In this document: positions 24,085-36,065 of the stretch, in pieces
Position numbering within the stretch: the stretch's first letter is position 1
Layout: every line of letters starts with the position of its first letter
Assembly: GCA_947652605.1 (NCBI GenBank)
Contig: OX393581.1
Coordinates: 52,103,924-52,167,923 of the forward strand
DNA from: Elmis aenea
Lineage: Eukaryota; Arthropoda; Insecta; Coleoptera; Elmidae
Length of the DNA stretch: 64,000 nucleotides
Direction of reading: 5' to 3'
Position numbers and translations under genes: made by a program
Notes under the pieces: model-generated
Databases searched by the model: none
What the model saw: only the letters and a program-made list of their open reading frames with translations
What the model was told of the DNA's origin: nothing

Positions 24085-24790
24085 AAAAAACGCGCTCAAA
24101 CAATTTTTAACAACCTTAACATATTTGAAAAAGTTCCAATTGGATAACATTGCATTTTTGTTAAAGCAAAAATTTGACAGTACGGCCTTTCTGTTTCATT
24201 AAAAATGTTAGAGATAAGCAACGCAATACATATTCATCTTTCAAAACGCTCTAAAACTATTTTTACACCTCTTCGATGTTTTCAAAACGCTCAAATTGTA
24301 TAACGTTGCATTTTTTGTTGGCAAAAATTCAAAATTTTTGCAATTGTCTTTATATTTTTAAAAATTGTTAAAGACACTCTAAGCAACGCAATTCAACCCT
24401 AATTTTGTTCAAAATAGGTTACACACTAGCATTTTTTGTTGGTAAAAATTGGATAGTTTTGCAATGGCCTTTATATTTTTTAGAATTGTTATAGACACCC
24501 TATGCGATGCATTTTTACCTTTACTTTGTTCAAAAATTGCCTAAATCAAGTTTTTCACAGCTCTACAAAATTTTGAAAAAGTCCCAAGTGTAATACTTGC
24601 ATTTTTTGTTAGCAAAAGTTTAAAATGTTTAACACACTCTATGCAATGCATTTTTACCTTTAGTTCGTTCGAAACCGGCCTAAAACAATTTTTTCACAGC
24701 GCTACAAAATTTTGAAAAAGTCCCAAGTGTAATACCTGCATTTTTGTTGGCAAAAATTTGCAAGTTTTGCAAAAATTCTTATGTTTTCTA
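24085..24790. repeat. Degenerate tandem array S3 (~120-170 bp unit)
   Basis: About four units share GCATTTTTTGTTGGCAAAAA (near 24310, 24429, 24598 and 24738), CAATGCATTTTTACCTTTA, TTCACAGC..CTACAAAATT and GAAAAAGTCCCAAGTGTAAT. The order of steps (ATGCATTT, GTTC..AAACC, TTTT-CACAGC/CTCTTC, AAGTGTA, then a TTTAT..GTTA block) parallels the S1 array at 4.9-6.9 kb, so the two are probably distant relatives. Confidence 0.7.
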
Positions 24791-26899
24791 AACATATTAA
24801 CCACTTATATAGCTTGTGGAAAACAAGTCATTGGCAATACATTTAGCTCTTGTGAAATATGAAATAGAAAAATAAATTTACGTTATCGTTACTATATTTA
24901 CATACCTTAAAAACCATGGTGTTATTTGTACAATAAAAATTGCTAGCGTTCCTTCATCAAAAATTATGTGATTGGTGACACAGTTATTCAGAATTACATA
25001 AATGAGCATTAGATTATTATTTGTTAGATTTCGGACACTCAAATAAAAACTTTTGTTGGAGTAATGAGTAAAAAAAATGATTCTTACTAGTATTTTTCCT
25101 TAAATATAAAACAATATAAACAAAGAAACTTGACAAAAATGTTAATTAAGAAAAATTAAACGTACAAAGCTATTTTTTATGTATCGCATTGCATGAAAAG
25201 CAAAACAATTACAGCGAACAATAAGTAACCTTGCCAAAAAGCTTGTAGTTATTTAAAAATCATGACGAACGTTGTTTTGGTTATCAAATTCAACAAAAAT
25301 CTCATAATTCAAGAGAAGTTGGATGCGATTTTATAAAATACGTTTTTTGTTATGACATTGGAATTACTTTTGTTTATGAAAACTGCTGAGATAATTCATA
25401 AAAAGGAATAAATAAATTGTTCATAGAAAGGCAGTAGTTTTAACAATGTTTAATAACTATAAAACTAAAATTGTTTTTAACTAAACCAAGTGCTATGTCT
25501 CTCCTTAAATATAAAAACTTGGCACAAGCCACACTACTATTTATTAATAAGAAATAATAGAAAACTAATCAGCAATTATTGGTGTTAAGTAGAAATTAAT
25601 TCAGGTCTATCACTTGGTACAAAAATTTTGAAAATGTCTCCCATTTATTCCCCAGGCAAAACTGAACGAAACGACATGTTATTAACACAAATTTGCACTT
25701 TGTTGTATCCATTCAAGTTTTTAAATAGCTAATATAGCCAAAATCAAATTAACCATGGACGGAAAGGCATGAATAGAACATCGTACGCAACAGGAATGGA
25801 AAAGAAAATGAATCTTACCAGCAACATCAGGATTGCATTGATGCTCAAACACTTTTTGAAGTTGTCAGTAACAAACAGCACACAATTTAATATAAATTGT
25901 TTATGTATTTGCTTTTTATTGTCTATAAAAGCAAAGTTTCACAAATAAGTAGTTTTCTTGTGACAAATTTTGCGCTGGCACACTAGAGACGATCGCTTCG
26001 ATCAAAAATTGATGCACTATTGGCTGACCTTCGGAGACGCGTGAACAATTCTTGCAACAGATGTTAATTATCACACCAAAAAACTTATCTTTTAATTCCA
26101 ACGTATGCTATGGCTGAAATAAAATCAAAGGCAAGGTACCTAGGTCTTGATTTTTAAGTTGGGTAATAACTGATCCGTTTTATTTTTATGTTATAAAACA
26201 TGCCTAATTTTTAGAAACAGAAAATGAAGGTGTTAACAATAATTAATATTGTCAGGCTTCTACTTTCAGATACATATTATAATTCTGGATAAAAGCTGTG
26301 ATTAAGAAATGTAATTCCATATTTAAGCGCCGCATTATTAACTTTGTTACAAATTGATATGCTAATTGGCCTTCTTAAGTGTTTAGATTTTTTGGGAAAA
26401 CTTCTTTTGTCATCTTAATTTTAAACTGTGTCCTTTAAAATTATCTAGTTTGTATTTTATTTAAAAATATTTTGTTATTAGCTTGTTAAGCATCATTAAT
26501 TAAAACGGAACATATAATGTGGGTAGTTTATTTGTGGATAAAAATAAAATGTATGAAAATAATCCAAATGTTTTTTTAAAAAAGTACCAAATTGCTTTAA
26601 AAACTCCAAAAAATACTAAAAGAATCCATATTATATCGATTGCCGCTTTGCCTAACCTTACAAATTAAAAAAAAAAGACCTTTAGTAACTTCCATGTATG
26701 ACGAGAGGAGTTAAAATTTCCGAGGCCTGGACTTTATCCCACAATTTATTTTTAAGTAAATACATTTTTAAATAATTCATTTAACCCTGTCACAGTTCGC
26801 AACTTTTTCATTTTAACTTTGTAATTAATTCAGTTTAGTTCTCGATGACGTAATAAAAGAAACGAACGGTAAAACACAGAAACTACAAGTAGGGTGTAG
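24791..26899. other. Intron sequence with no recognised gene
   Basis: AT-rich. A less AT-rich patch at about 25960-26100 holds a 61-codon minus-strand frame (KNCSRVSEGQPIVHQFLIEA) that I cannot assign. It could be a transposase scrap. Confidence 0.4.
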
Positions 26900-27745
26900 A
26901 AACTTGCACATGGTGGAAATAGTGGAATGTGCTTTTGCCGACGATTTGATGATCTAAGCAAAGAACGAAAAAGAACTACAAATGAATTTAAACAACTGGA
27001 AGACAGCATAAGAAAAGAGAAACATGAAAATGAATGTCGCTAAAACCAAAGTAATGACAATTGGGAAGGGAGAAGCAAGCATAACAATAAAACTAGATGG
27101 AAGAGAGATAGAGCAAGCAGAAACATTCAAGTATTTGGGAGTAAATATACATAAGGATGGAAAAGAAGAAGCTGAAATCAACAACAGAATCAGGAATATA
27201 ACTAAACTCTTCTACACACTTGATAACACATTCATAAGGAAAAAGAAATGTCGAAGAAAACGAAAATGACAGTGTACAACACAATATACTAACCAATTCT
27301 GACATACGGATGGGAAAGCTGGGTGTTAAGCCAAACGAAGAGCAAAATACAGGCGCTAGAAATGAAGTATTTAAGAGGCGCTAAAGGTATAACCCGAAAG
27401 GATAAAATACGAAATGAGACAATTAGAGCAGAACTCAATGTTAAACCAGTTTGGAAAGCATAGAAAAACAACATCTTAAGTGGTTTGGGCATCTAGTAAG
27501 GATGGAGGATGGAAGACAAACGAAAAGAATATGGCTAGCCAAATCTACACAAAAAAGACAAAGAGGAAGACCAAGGAAAGCATGGAACCAAGTTGTGGCT
27601 GAATGTTTGAAAGATAGAGGACTCACCAGAAGTGAGGGGATGAGGAAGGCAAGGAACAGGAAAGAGTGGACTGTGTTTAGTCGTAAAACTGGTTTGATGT
27701 TTTGTAACGTACCTTCGGGTAAATAAGGCTATGATTAATAATAAT
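26900..27745 (+). pseudogene. LINE reverse-transcriptase C-terminal half with 3' end (family C)
   Basis: Pieces in order: a catalytic-box-like FADDL near 26937, KMNVAKTKVMTIGKGEA, FKYLGVNIHKDGKEEAEI, a [20 protein letters not shown] step and [19 protein letters not shown]. These are followed by HLKWFGHLVRMEDGRQTKR, QKRQRGRPRKAWNQVVAE and a last basic stretch. The 3' terminus, CCTTCGGGTAAATAAGGCTA, is followed by a TAATAATAATTATTATT tail. At least three frame breaks make it inactive. The 3' end is the same as the short copy at 8066-8225 on the other strand, confirming the family. It lies in the large intron, in sense orientation. Confidence 0.85.
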
Positions 27746-29470
27746 AATTATTATTATTTTACAACTTCTTGTTAATCACAGTTAGAAGAACAAGACAACA
27801 CTGGTGTGAAAACAATGCAATACAGACAATTTGCAAATTGCTGTTCAAAAGAAATTCCTATTTGGTTGCCAGGAGACATAGGGAGCCCACCCATAAGCTA
27901 TCAGGCTATCATTTAATTTTCATAAAAAGTAAATAAAATGAACAAGTGTAAAAAAGTTACAACTAAAGTTTTTGCGAAAGCCTTTATGATATTTAGCTTT
28001 AAAAATGTCCTCTCACATTGGACTTGAGTTACTGATATTGTGCAGATGATTTTACAAAGGTCTAATGTTGAAAGAGTCCCACTTCATCAAGGGCCCACAG
28101 GGCCCACTTGCCATCGGGCAAGCTGACACCCTGGCCAGTCCACCACTGGCCCCAGTTGATAACTGTTTAATTTTCCAGATTATCCTTTAAACTAAGCTGG
28201 TTTGACAGTTGACAGATTGGTGCTTTACACAGAACGTGCTTAAAAAGCACTTTGATCTAAAACTTTGTGTTTTTACGTTACAAAAAACATCCAAAACAAA
28301 TTTTATAGCAGCTTACATCCTAGATTTATTTATAAGGTTAATGTAAAAGAATAAAACCAAGTCCCAAAATAAATTCGATAATTCTAAATGGGAAACAAAA
28401 ATAGAAGCGAGACAATTTTAAATCTGTAGTCTGACTTCCGTTGCAGTTGGGACAAAAGAGGTGCTAAATAAAACGCTGAATTTTCCAGGCCTTTCTATAC
28501 TTTCTTTATATCTTTGGAAAACATTTTCGTGTAGTATAAAATCATTTATTTGCTAATACAGTTCACAAATTTAACTGAATAGGTTTCTTTAAATGCACTT
28601 AGCAAAAAGTGCGCTGGTGGCTGTGTGGCAAGAGCTTATCTCAATAAAATATCTATAAAAACACACAAATAAGTAGCACCTTCGAGCTAGAATTAATTAT
28701 TTTCGCCTTCGCATATTTACCGTACGAGGTGCAAAGATTTATGCTTATTATATGTCTTTATGTGTGCTGCTAGTTTGTTTAAAGTCACCTTATAAAGAAA
28801 CAATATTGTGAACGCAATAGCAGTACGACAAATTTTGCATCGATTTTAATATTAAGTTGTTTAACTTAATGGAAATATGTGTGTAAAATAATAATATTTT
28901 TGTTGGATATCAGATTAACATTTTAATTGAATTTTGCGATTGGATATTTAATTGTTAATAAATATTGATAAGTTTAAATGAACTGTCATTTGACTGTATT
29001 TTTTTTTCAATTTTGGTGCCAGTATAATTTTATATTATGTAGCATTTTGCCAGTTGGACGATTTTTAAAAGAAAACACCAAACATTAGATAAACTGCAAC
29101 TGACGACGAACTCAAACAGTTCTGTCGATATTAGTAGCATAACGTCACTAAATTAAATACTTTTGTTTAAGTTATTTACTGACTTAAGCAATTTATCTAG
29201 GCTTTTCATGAAAAAGAGTTGATTATTAGATACTTTGAATGTAAAATACTGAAAATTCAACACTATAATTATATTATACACAAAACTCTAGAGACAATTT
29301 TTATACAAAAATTGTTGAAATTGACTAAATATTAATCAGAATGTCTGTTCATATAATGGTAAAATTTGACCCATAATCTAAGGCACATAATATCTAATTT
29401 TCCCTAGGAAAACGAACACTATTTTAAGCAGACTTATAAAGTCTCAATTCAGTGTCATTATGACACTTTT
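27746..29470. other. Intron sequence; one hAT-like end
   Basis: Near 28095-28155 the sequence becomes GC-rich (AAGGGCCCACAGGGCCCAC, then GACACCCTGGCCAGTCCACC). Its complement, GGTGGACTGGCCAGGGTGTC, resembles ends of hAT elements. No partner end was recognised. The rest is AT-rich and featureless. Confidence 0.45.
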
Positions 29471-29478
29471 CTTTGCAC

Positions 29479-29747
29479 CAGTGCTTTCCAATATGGGGCC
29501 CACAAGAGGACAATCTGACGATTTTGGGGAACAATTAAAAAATGATATAAGACTGATAAAATACAAAGCTTATTAAAAGATCTATACACATTAAAAAAAG
29601 TCAAATTAAAAACATTTTTATGCATCCTGCTCTGTAATTTGAGGTTTCTATTTATATGATCCTTTTTTGGAATTTGTCGACTACTACGCCGGGGGGTGGC
29701 AATAAAGTCTTTGAGGGGTCATGATTCAAAAAGGTTGGGAAACATTG
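29479..29747. mobile_element. hAT-type MITE with 8-bp target duplication
   Basis: The left end is CAGTGCTTTCCAATATGGGG and the right end, read outward-in, is CAATGTTTCCCAACC, the usual CA(G/A)TG.TTTCCCAA form of hAT ends. Immediately outside lie CTTTGCAC (29471-29478) and CTTTACAC (29748-29755), an 8-bp duplication with one change. The 269-bp body holds GACCCCTCAAAGACTTTATT near the right end (complement) and no coding frame. Confidence 0.8.
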
Positions 29748-32223
29748 CTTTACACTGTGTTATAAATATATATTTAAATACTTATTTTTCTTCTAAGTTT
29801 TCCTTTAAACGAGATATTTGACATTTTTATAATTTGGAAAGAAGTTTTTCAGACCTCTTTTCAAAACTGAATCAATGTTTTACAATCCTCAATTGATTTT
29901 GTGCTTTAATTAATAATAATTTCATTAAAAATATTATAGTTCGGTTTGCTATTGTTACTCGTTGAATTTCTTAAAAAAACTGTCCTCATTGCTTGTATTA
30001 TTTTAAGGAAAACTAAGCATTTTCGGATAACAAAATATTTGACAAATGGTCATCATTTTCACTCAGGAATATGCACCAATTTTTTGGGGGTGTATAATTG
30101 GGACACCCTGTATTTTGAAAAAGAGGAAAAGCAAGCTATAAATTAAATCAAATCAACTTTTTTATTTACCCCAGAATCCGATCAATATTTGAAAAAATAA
30201 ATGTCACTATTTTATAGGTTCTACAAGTTCTACAGCTTTTTTTCAAGCAAGTTCTCTTTATTAAGAAAGACAACGAAGATATTAAAGATTTAAAATTTTT
30301 AAAATTCCCCAGCGGGACATGTTTTTTTTTTAAATAAAAAAATTAAAGCTTCGCGGAGAAGCTCCGTAAAAGCTCTCTAAACATGTTTTTTAAGTTAACG
30401 GACCTTGTATCTATTACCATTAATTAGATCCCAATGTGTTCCACTCTGAAATATGACGAAAATGAGTTATCACACTAGCAAATTTAATGGCGAACACAAC
30501 AATATAAAAAATATTGCTGTTGTTTTACGATAAAAAAAAGAAAGCTGCGTGTGGCTTTCCGCAAATAGCAACCGTTAGACAGAACTGGTTATTCCAATAT
30601 TACACAATGTTTAAAGTACTTTGAAAATAAAAGATATCGTCAACAACAGACTGGTTGGTGTTTAAAAATCATTGTATAAATAGCTTAACCGTCAGCAGCT
30701 TTCAGTACCAGGGTCCATTACTGTCTGTTTCCCATTTTATTATGTTCAATTAGCGACATAAAATTATGCAACAACACTGCGTATTTGTAAGCGAATCGAA
30801 CAATCGTAGCCATGCATATTTTCAGTCGAAACGTTGGAAGAGCAAAGAATTCTTCGCGCGTTTGTGACGGTCAAATTAATTGCGTAAATTTGTCGATAAT
30901 TGAGTTTTAAGACGCAAGAGCAAATTATCGTTGACACCTATTTGTAATTTCTCTGGTGAGGCAATAGAGGTTCACTTTTACTTTTCAGGCATCGCAATAT
31001 TTAAATAAGAAATACTCGATTTGATCGCGCGCCCACTTTTGAAAACTCGTCATAAAATTTGCATATCGAATCAATTATAATTATACTTTTCAGGTATGAT
31101 TTAGGACATTGCAAATGTAGATCAGTAAAGAGATTTGACATTCTCTCTGCGTCTCATACACTGAGCGTTGTTTTAGTTAATTGTGTTACAGCAAGATTGT
31201 TAGCCCAAAAGTTGTTAAAAAGCTGAACTAGAGGTGGGCAAAATCAATTGGTCCCAGACCATCGTGGTTAAAAATTTAGAAAACAAGCAACCAACAGGAT
31301 GAAAAATGTTTGTGAAAGGCCATAATGTAAAAGCGACTTCAATTTTAGAAAATAAAAAATATTTTTAATACAACTTTCATCTGTCTTTAAGGCTTGCCAA
31401 GAGTGGCGGATGGAAGTAAAACGTGCATTTAATTTATATGTGATGTATTATGTTGAATCGTGAAAAAAGTTTGACTTAAATCATGGTTTTAATTTTTAAA
31501 AATCAGTTGATTTAAATCATGATTTAAATCGTAATTCAAATCATGATTTAAATCAGGCCAGCCCTGCATTGGACCCTCGTAAAAAAAAGCTTTAAAGATC
31601 CTTGCAAAAGTGTTCCAGCTACAAGAAATTGGTTAATGCTTTCACAAAATTAAGCCATTTTTATTTCTTTTTTATGATATCTTAATCGAGTTAAAACAGT
31701 TTTTTTGCAAAGTTCTTTCAATACAGTAAATGATATAATCAACTGATTTATCTAAATAAATACAGCACAAGAACTATTTACAAATAAGTTTAATACTACG
31801 TAGATATTCGTGTATTAGTAAAACAAATTAGACTAAAGATAATTGCGAAAGCTTCAAATTAATACTCCTTGCGCCATCTACAACGTAACAAGAGAAATAT
31901 GTACAGATAGCTCAATACTATGGTAAATTTGCAGGACACAGTTTTAAACAAAATTTCGAATTAGCAAACCATTATAACTTCATTTTCTATTATAAAAAAG
32001 TTTAATTTAACATGATTAATCTTCTTTTACAAAGAATCTCTTGTAGACATGCTAGACAAGTCTTTCTCAGTAGCAATTTTGTTTTAAAAAATTTGTTTTA
32101 AATAAAAAATATTGATAAAGAGTTGCAAAACTCAAAATTGGTCTAGCATTTTTGTAAGAGGATTTTGTAAAAAGTTAAGTGGTTTTTGATGAAACGTTTT
32201 AATGCTTTAAAAGCATTTTTTGA
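29748..32223. other. Intron sequence with scattered element ends
   Basis: Near 30100 GGGACACCCTGTATTTT is an isolated TACAGGGTGTCCC end. Near 31500-31552 the phrase GATTTAAATCATGATTTAAA and neighbouring copies form a palindromic AT-rich cluster, followed by CAGGCCAGCCCTG, which may be the end of a hAT-type element. Its start could be near 31225 (TAGAGGTGGGCAAAATC), but no flanking duplication matches. No gene was seen. Confidence 0.45.
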
Positions 32224-32490
32224 AAAGAACGCGAGAAGAACGCGAAAAACAAGGCCCTTGTAAAAACGGTTTTCCCTGTGCTAAACGCCTATGCAAGTCG
32301 TATAGATTTAACGTTTTTCTCCGGAACCGTTTAAGATTTTTTCAAAAACTTTGCACTATTTTACTTGCAAAGGATGCGCGAATTGGTAAATAGAAGAATT
32401 TCGATTTTATCTTTGGCGGTTTCATGGCCAACGCGATCGCAAAAATTACCTTCATTATTCAACTTTTAAGTTTTTCCCCTATTTTTCTGA
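32224..32490. repeat. Foldback family F1, copy 2 (half element)
   Basis: It matches the right half of the element at 3068-3525: AAGGCCCTTGTAAAAACGGT, GCCTATGCAAGTCG, CCGGAACCGTT, TTACTTGCAAAGGATGC, GGTTTCATGGCCAACGCGAT and TTATTCAACTTTT follow in the same order. The left arm is missing. It ends about 165 bp before the acceptor of the terminal exon. Confidence 0.8.
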
Positions 32491-32655
32491 AGGAAATGGC
32501 CAGTGGCACCCATAACTCAGATTCTAGCGACAATATATCGTGACCTTCCCTGGTCACTATCTTCATAAGATATCAAATTTTTTATAAATATGATATAAAA
32601 TATGCGCTTTTTATGGTTATTCGTCTCTATAATAATTGTTTCTGTTTTGTTGCAG

Positions 32656-34666
32656 ATATTCTCAAGACAGTGAATATTCGCTGGAGAGGATGAAATTGGA
32701 GTCTCTCATAGAAAAAGTATCACCAGATTCTCCGCTATCTTCAGACACAGCTGAAGAGGAAGAATCTAACCCTAGGCCAACTATAATTAGGAACACGACA
32801 AGCCCTCAATTAGAACGACCAAATCCAGGATCCCTCTCGCATTTACAAGAACAAATTCCCAACGAGTCAATACGAAGTTGGCTGCAAAGGATAACCCAAA
32901 TGCAGAATGAAATACAGAAGAAACTAAACTTAGAAAACAATTCTAGTCTTAATCACAGCTTTAAAGAATTTCCCGTGAAAAATGCCATCAGTTCGACGAC
33001 GAACTTCAACAACCAGCCACAGACCCCGAGCAAGGTGGTCAAGTATCAAGACCTGCCCTACATGGGGGAGATGACGCTAGACAATTCTAAACCTAGGAGA
33101 GGAAGAAAACCAAAAAAGGCCGACATATGTCATCTGATTTATAAAAATTACGGTACCATATTTCCCGGCACGCCGGATTCAAAAAACTTGGTAGCGCCTG
33201 CTTCCAAAAAGAAACTGGGCGTAGCTGACAACCACTTAAAAGACGCGTCACTGCAACAATTCAATAAAAGTGACGTGCAAAATAAAATAATCAGCAGTTT
33301 ACTAGAAAGAAGACTGACCCAAGAGACGAAGAGGAATAAGGAGTCGTCGGAAACTAAGTTTAAAAAGACGGCGAAACGGGAAACGCTCATTAAAGCACAC
33401 GACCAAGATGAACCATTAAATCTATGTATAAAAGATCTCAATCAGTTAAAAATTAGGTTACTCAAAAAGCACAGTAACACGTACGTGACTGACTCGGCCT
33501 TGGAAGTAAAAGCTGAACCGCAGAGCGACGATGAAGTAGAATTTGTTAACGCAACTCCTTCACCAACTTCGAGCCTCGATTCGCCGGATTTCAAATTTCC
33601 TGGGATCATACCCGCAGATTTAAGTCCCAACTCTTCAACCCCAGAACTCATTAAAACACCAGAAAATGGGGTTGCTCCTGGAGGATACATTTACTGGCCT
33701 AACGCTGGAGTATTCATTCACCCAATGGCACTCCAACAGCATTTAATGTACTACCAAAGAATGGCTGCGAACAGCAATTACACATTACCCAGCCACAGTC
33801 CAAAACCACCTCCTGAGCTGGATACAAAACCAGTGCCGGAATTAAGAAAATTGGCGCCTAAAATTCGTCCGAAAAAAACAGAAGCGGGTGACGATCTGGA
33901 ACCGCAAAGTATGCAGGAGCCAAAAACGAAAAGGAACGCACCGTCGACTTCCGATAGGGTACCTACGAAACGGAAACGCTCGGCGATTTTTATTCCCCCG
34001 ATTCCTGCCGAAAATCAAACGAATCCTGCAACGGAAGTTAGCATATGCAAGTTTAAGTTTACAGGAGGCGCCAAACCGAGTTTGCAGGAGAAGAAAATGC
34101 TGTCGGTCGATTCCGGTGGTAACTTCCGTTACTACAGTGGAACCGGTGACAAGAGCATGCGAGGATACGAGTTTTTTCCTAGGGAGACGTTGCAGCAGCA
34201 AGTTGGAAGCGCGCACGGTTCCAGTACTGGGGCTTTCCTGCAAGCAAGTGGCGAGAAAATTTTCCCCCCACCGATTGACTTCACCGGCAAACAAAGCCAT
34301 CCCGACTTTATGCTGACTCCAGAACTTCCCGCGTCGAATTTGGGAGCCGTGGCCGAGTTAAACTCACGCCAGAAGAAGAGAAAGTCAAGGAAATCGCTTC
34401 AGAGGGAGAAACTGGAACAAACCTTCAAGGAAAAAGGATTCCTCATCCAAACGCAACAGCTCGAATCCGCCGAAGGAGCGACTTACTGCAAATTCCGCCA
34501 GCTAAGGAAGTTCACCAGGTACTTGTTCAGGAGCTGGAAAGATTACCTTCCCGGCAACGTCAGAGAGCTGCAGGAAGGCGAGCAGGAACGCGAGCACGAA
34601 ATCGACGAATTATCAGGACTTCCAACTAACAGACTGACTCCTAATAGTTTAAAATCGCCGTTGTAA
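32656..34666 (+). CDS. Large terminal exon of a novel AT-hook / PLNLC-motif nuclear protein
   Basis: The exon begins after the acceptor TTTTGTTGCAG (ending 32655) and is open for 669 codons to TAA at 34664-34666. With the exon at 15014 it gives a protein of about 709 residues. Visible parts, in joined numbering: a helix with Trp (SIRSWLQRITQMQNEIQKKL, ~112-131), an AT-hook-like RRGRKPKK (~187-194) running into ADICHLIYKNYGTI, and EPLNLCIKD (~292-300), a CtBP-type motif. VKAEP (~324) has the SUMO-site form. An aromatic stretch (YIYWPNAGVFIHPM), a basic PTKRKRSA (~476), KFKFTGG and NFRYYSGT, a KKRKSRKS patch (~613) and a compact KFRQLRKFTRYLFRSWKDYL (~652-671) follow. There is no zinc finger, signal peptide or membrane segment. 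A DNA-associated repressor is inferred from motifs only. Short frames on the opposite strand are shadows. Confidence 0.9.
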
Positions 34667-34975
34667 AAAAAACTTTTAGTTAATTCTATTGTTATTTGCG
34701 CATAACGAAAATGACAAATTAACCAAAGAAGTAAATTTTTATCGATAACTTCAGTATTGTAATTGGAGTTTGTATGATGTTATTTATACAATGAACATTG
34801 TGACAATATTCAAGCGAATCGTATGGTGCTATATTAAATGTAATATTTAAGTCGTGTAATGTAATATTTATACACTCTAGTCCTTGTAAGAATTTAAAAT
34901 ACTGATGTAAATATTTAAGTGTTATTTCCTTAACGGTAAAATAGAATATTTTCAGTAAAGATGGTTTCAACAAGT
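34667..34975 (+). other. Probable 3' untranslated region
   Basis: AT-rich sequence after the stop. No AATAAA was seen on the plus strand. AGTAAA at about 34954, followed by a T-rich run (GTGTTTTTTTTATTTG) near 34975, is a plausible variant poly(A) signal and downstream element. Confidence 0.35.
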
Positions 34976-35896
34976 GTTTTTTTTATTTGTATTCAAAGAA
35001 TTTTGGGCAAGGAAGCAGTTAATTACATCAACCACTTGATGACAAAGTTTTATTTACCTCAAATCTATTATTTTTGTAACGAACTGAATTCATACGTATC
35101 ACCGAACATTTAACAAGACTTTTTCAATTTAAATCACATTAAATGGTAATCATTTTTAATTAATTTATATCAACAAAATGCAGGAGAAAATTCATAAACA
35201 AATTATTGTCTATTAAAGTGTTTTACATATACGGAGTTGAATTTTACAGGTATAGTTTTTGAGCTTTTAAACTCCAAAGAGATTTTAAGGAGAGCATATT
35301 TAGATCTTTAGAGTATTGTTCGTGTGGTTTCTCAGATTTTTTTTCTTGCAAAAATTATATGAATTTCTTTTTGATTCCCTTCCCTGGATTCTACTAACAT
35401 TAATGTCATGTTGTGGGTTCCATATGATGGAGAAAAAAAATTAAATGCTATTAATAATATATGCCTAATAGAGTGTTCTAATAACTTTAACATTATTAAA
35501 ATGTTTTGAAGAGCGTATGATTAGGCAAGTTTGTTTGGCAGCATATTTCTAATCCGTAGAAATCCCTTTGTAATAACAGATTATCTGTAATATTTATCAT
35601 TGTTCTGAATATTTTAAAATCATCAGAATATTGCAGGTATTCACAATTTAGAAGGCAATGATGTAGATATTAAATAGTAATGATTTAGTATCAAATTTGA
35701 TACCGTAATGAACCTATATAAAACCTAATACCGTATTGAAAAAGTTTTGCGATTTTCAAAATATATTATAATTACCACCAAAGCTCTCTGTCATAAAATA
35801 AATAAGCTACAGGACTGGAGAGCTTTTATTTCGCACTTTGTTAATATTACTTGTCTGCTATGTTCTTAGCATGAATGTGGATTAAAAATGTCTTAC
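34976..35896. other. AT-rich intergenic stretch
   Basis: No gene or repeat was recognised. Confidence 0.5.
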
Positions 35897-36065
35897 CTTA
35901 TGAATAATCTGGAGCGCTGCCCTCGAGCCCAGTTGAATTGCCTCCAGAGCTGAGTATGTTTAAAGAGATAACTGCAGGGCAACGGGAAAGCTCTCTCCAA
36001 CATGTAAAGCTGACGTTGTTTCTCGTTATCCCTTGCGAATATAAATTTCCGGGTTCTGAGCGGTT
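35897..36065 (-). other. Possible internal exon of an unidentified minus-strand gene
   Basis: On the minus strand a 169-bp block, richer in G and C than its surroundings, is bounded by a good acceptor (ATTATTTTACAG before 36065) and a good donor (ATAAG/GTAAGA after 35897). One frame is open throughout: PLRTRKFIFARDNEKQRQLY, then MLERAFPLPCSYLFKHTQLW and RQFNWARGQRSRLFI. A second frame is open except for a stop at the very end. I do not recognise the peptide. It lies 12 kb beyond the KCNQ stop, so it would belong to another gene or be a non-coding exon. The splice sites and composition are seen; that it is an exon is inference. Confidence 0.3.

Noticed and set aside
31225..31565. hAT element between GAGGTGGGCAAAATC and the CCAGCCCTG end
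   Set aside because: The ends differ and no 8-bp duplication matches, so the two may belong to different elements.
33148..34316. Frames of 82-152 codons on both strands within the large exon
   Set aside because: They overlap the 669-codon open frame, have no motifs, and are expected shadows of coding sequence.
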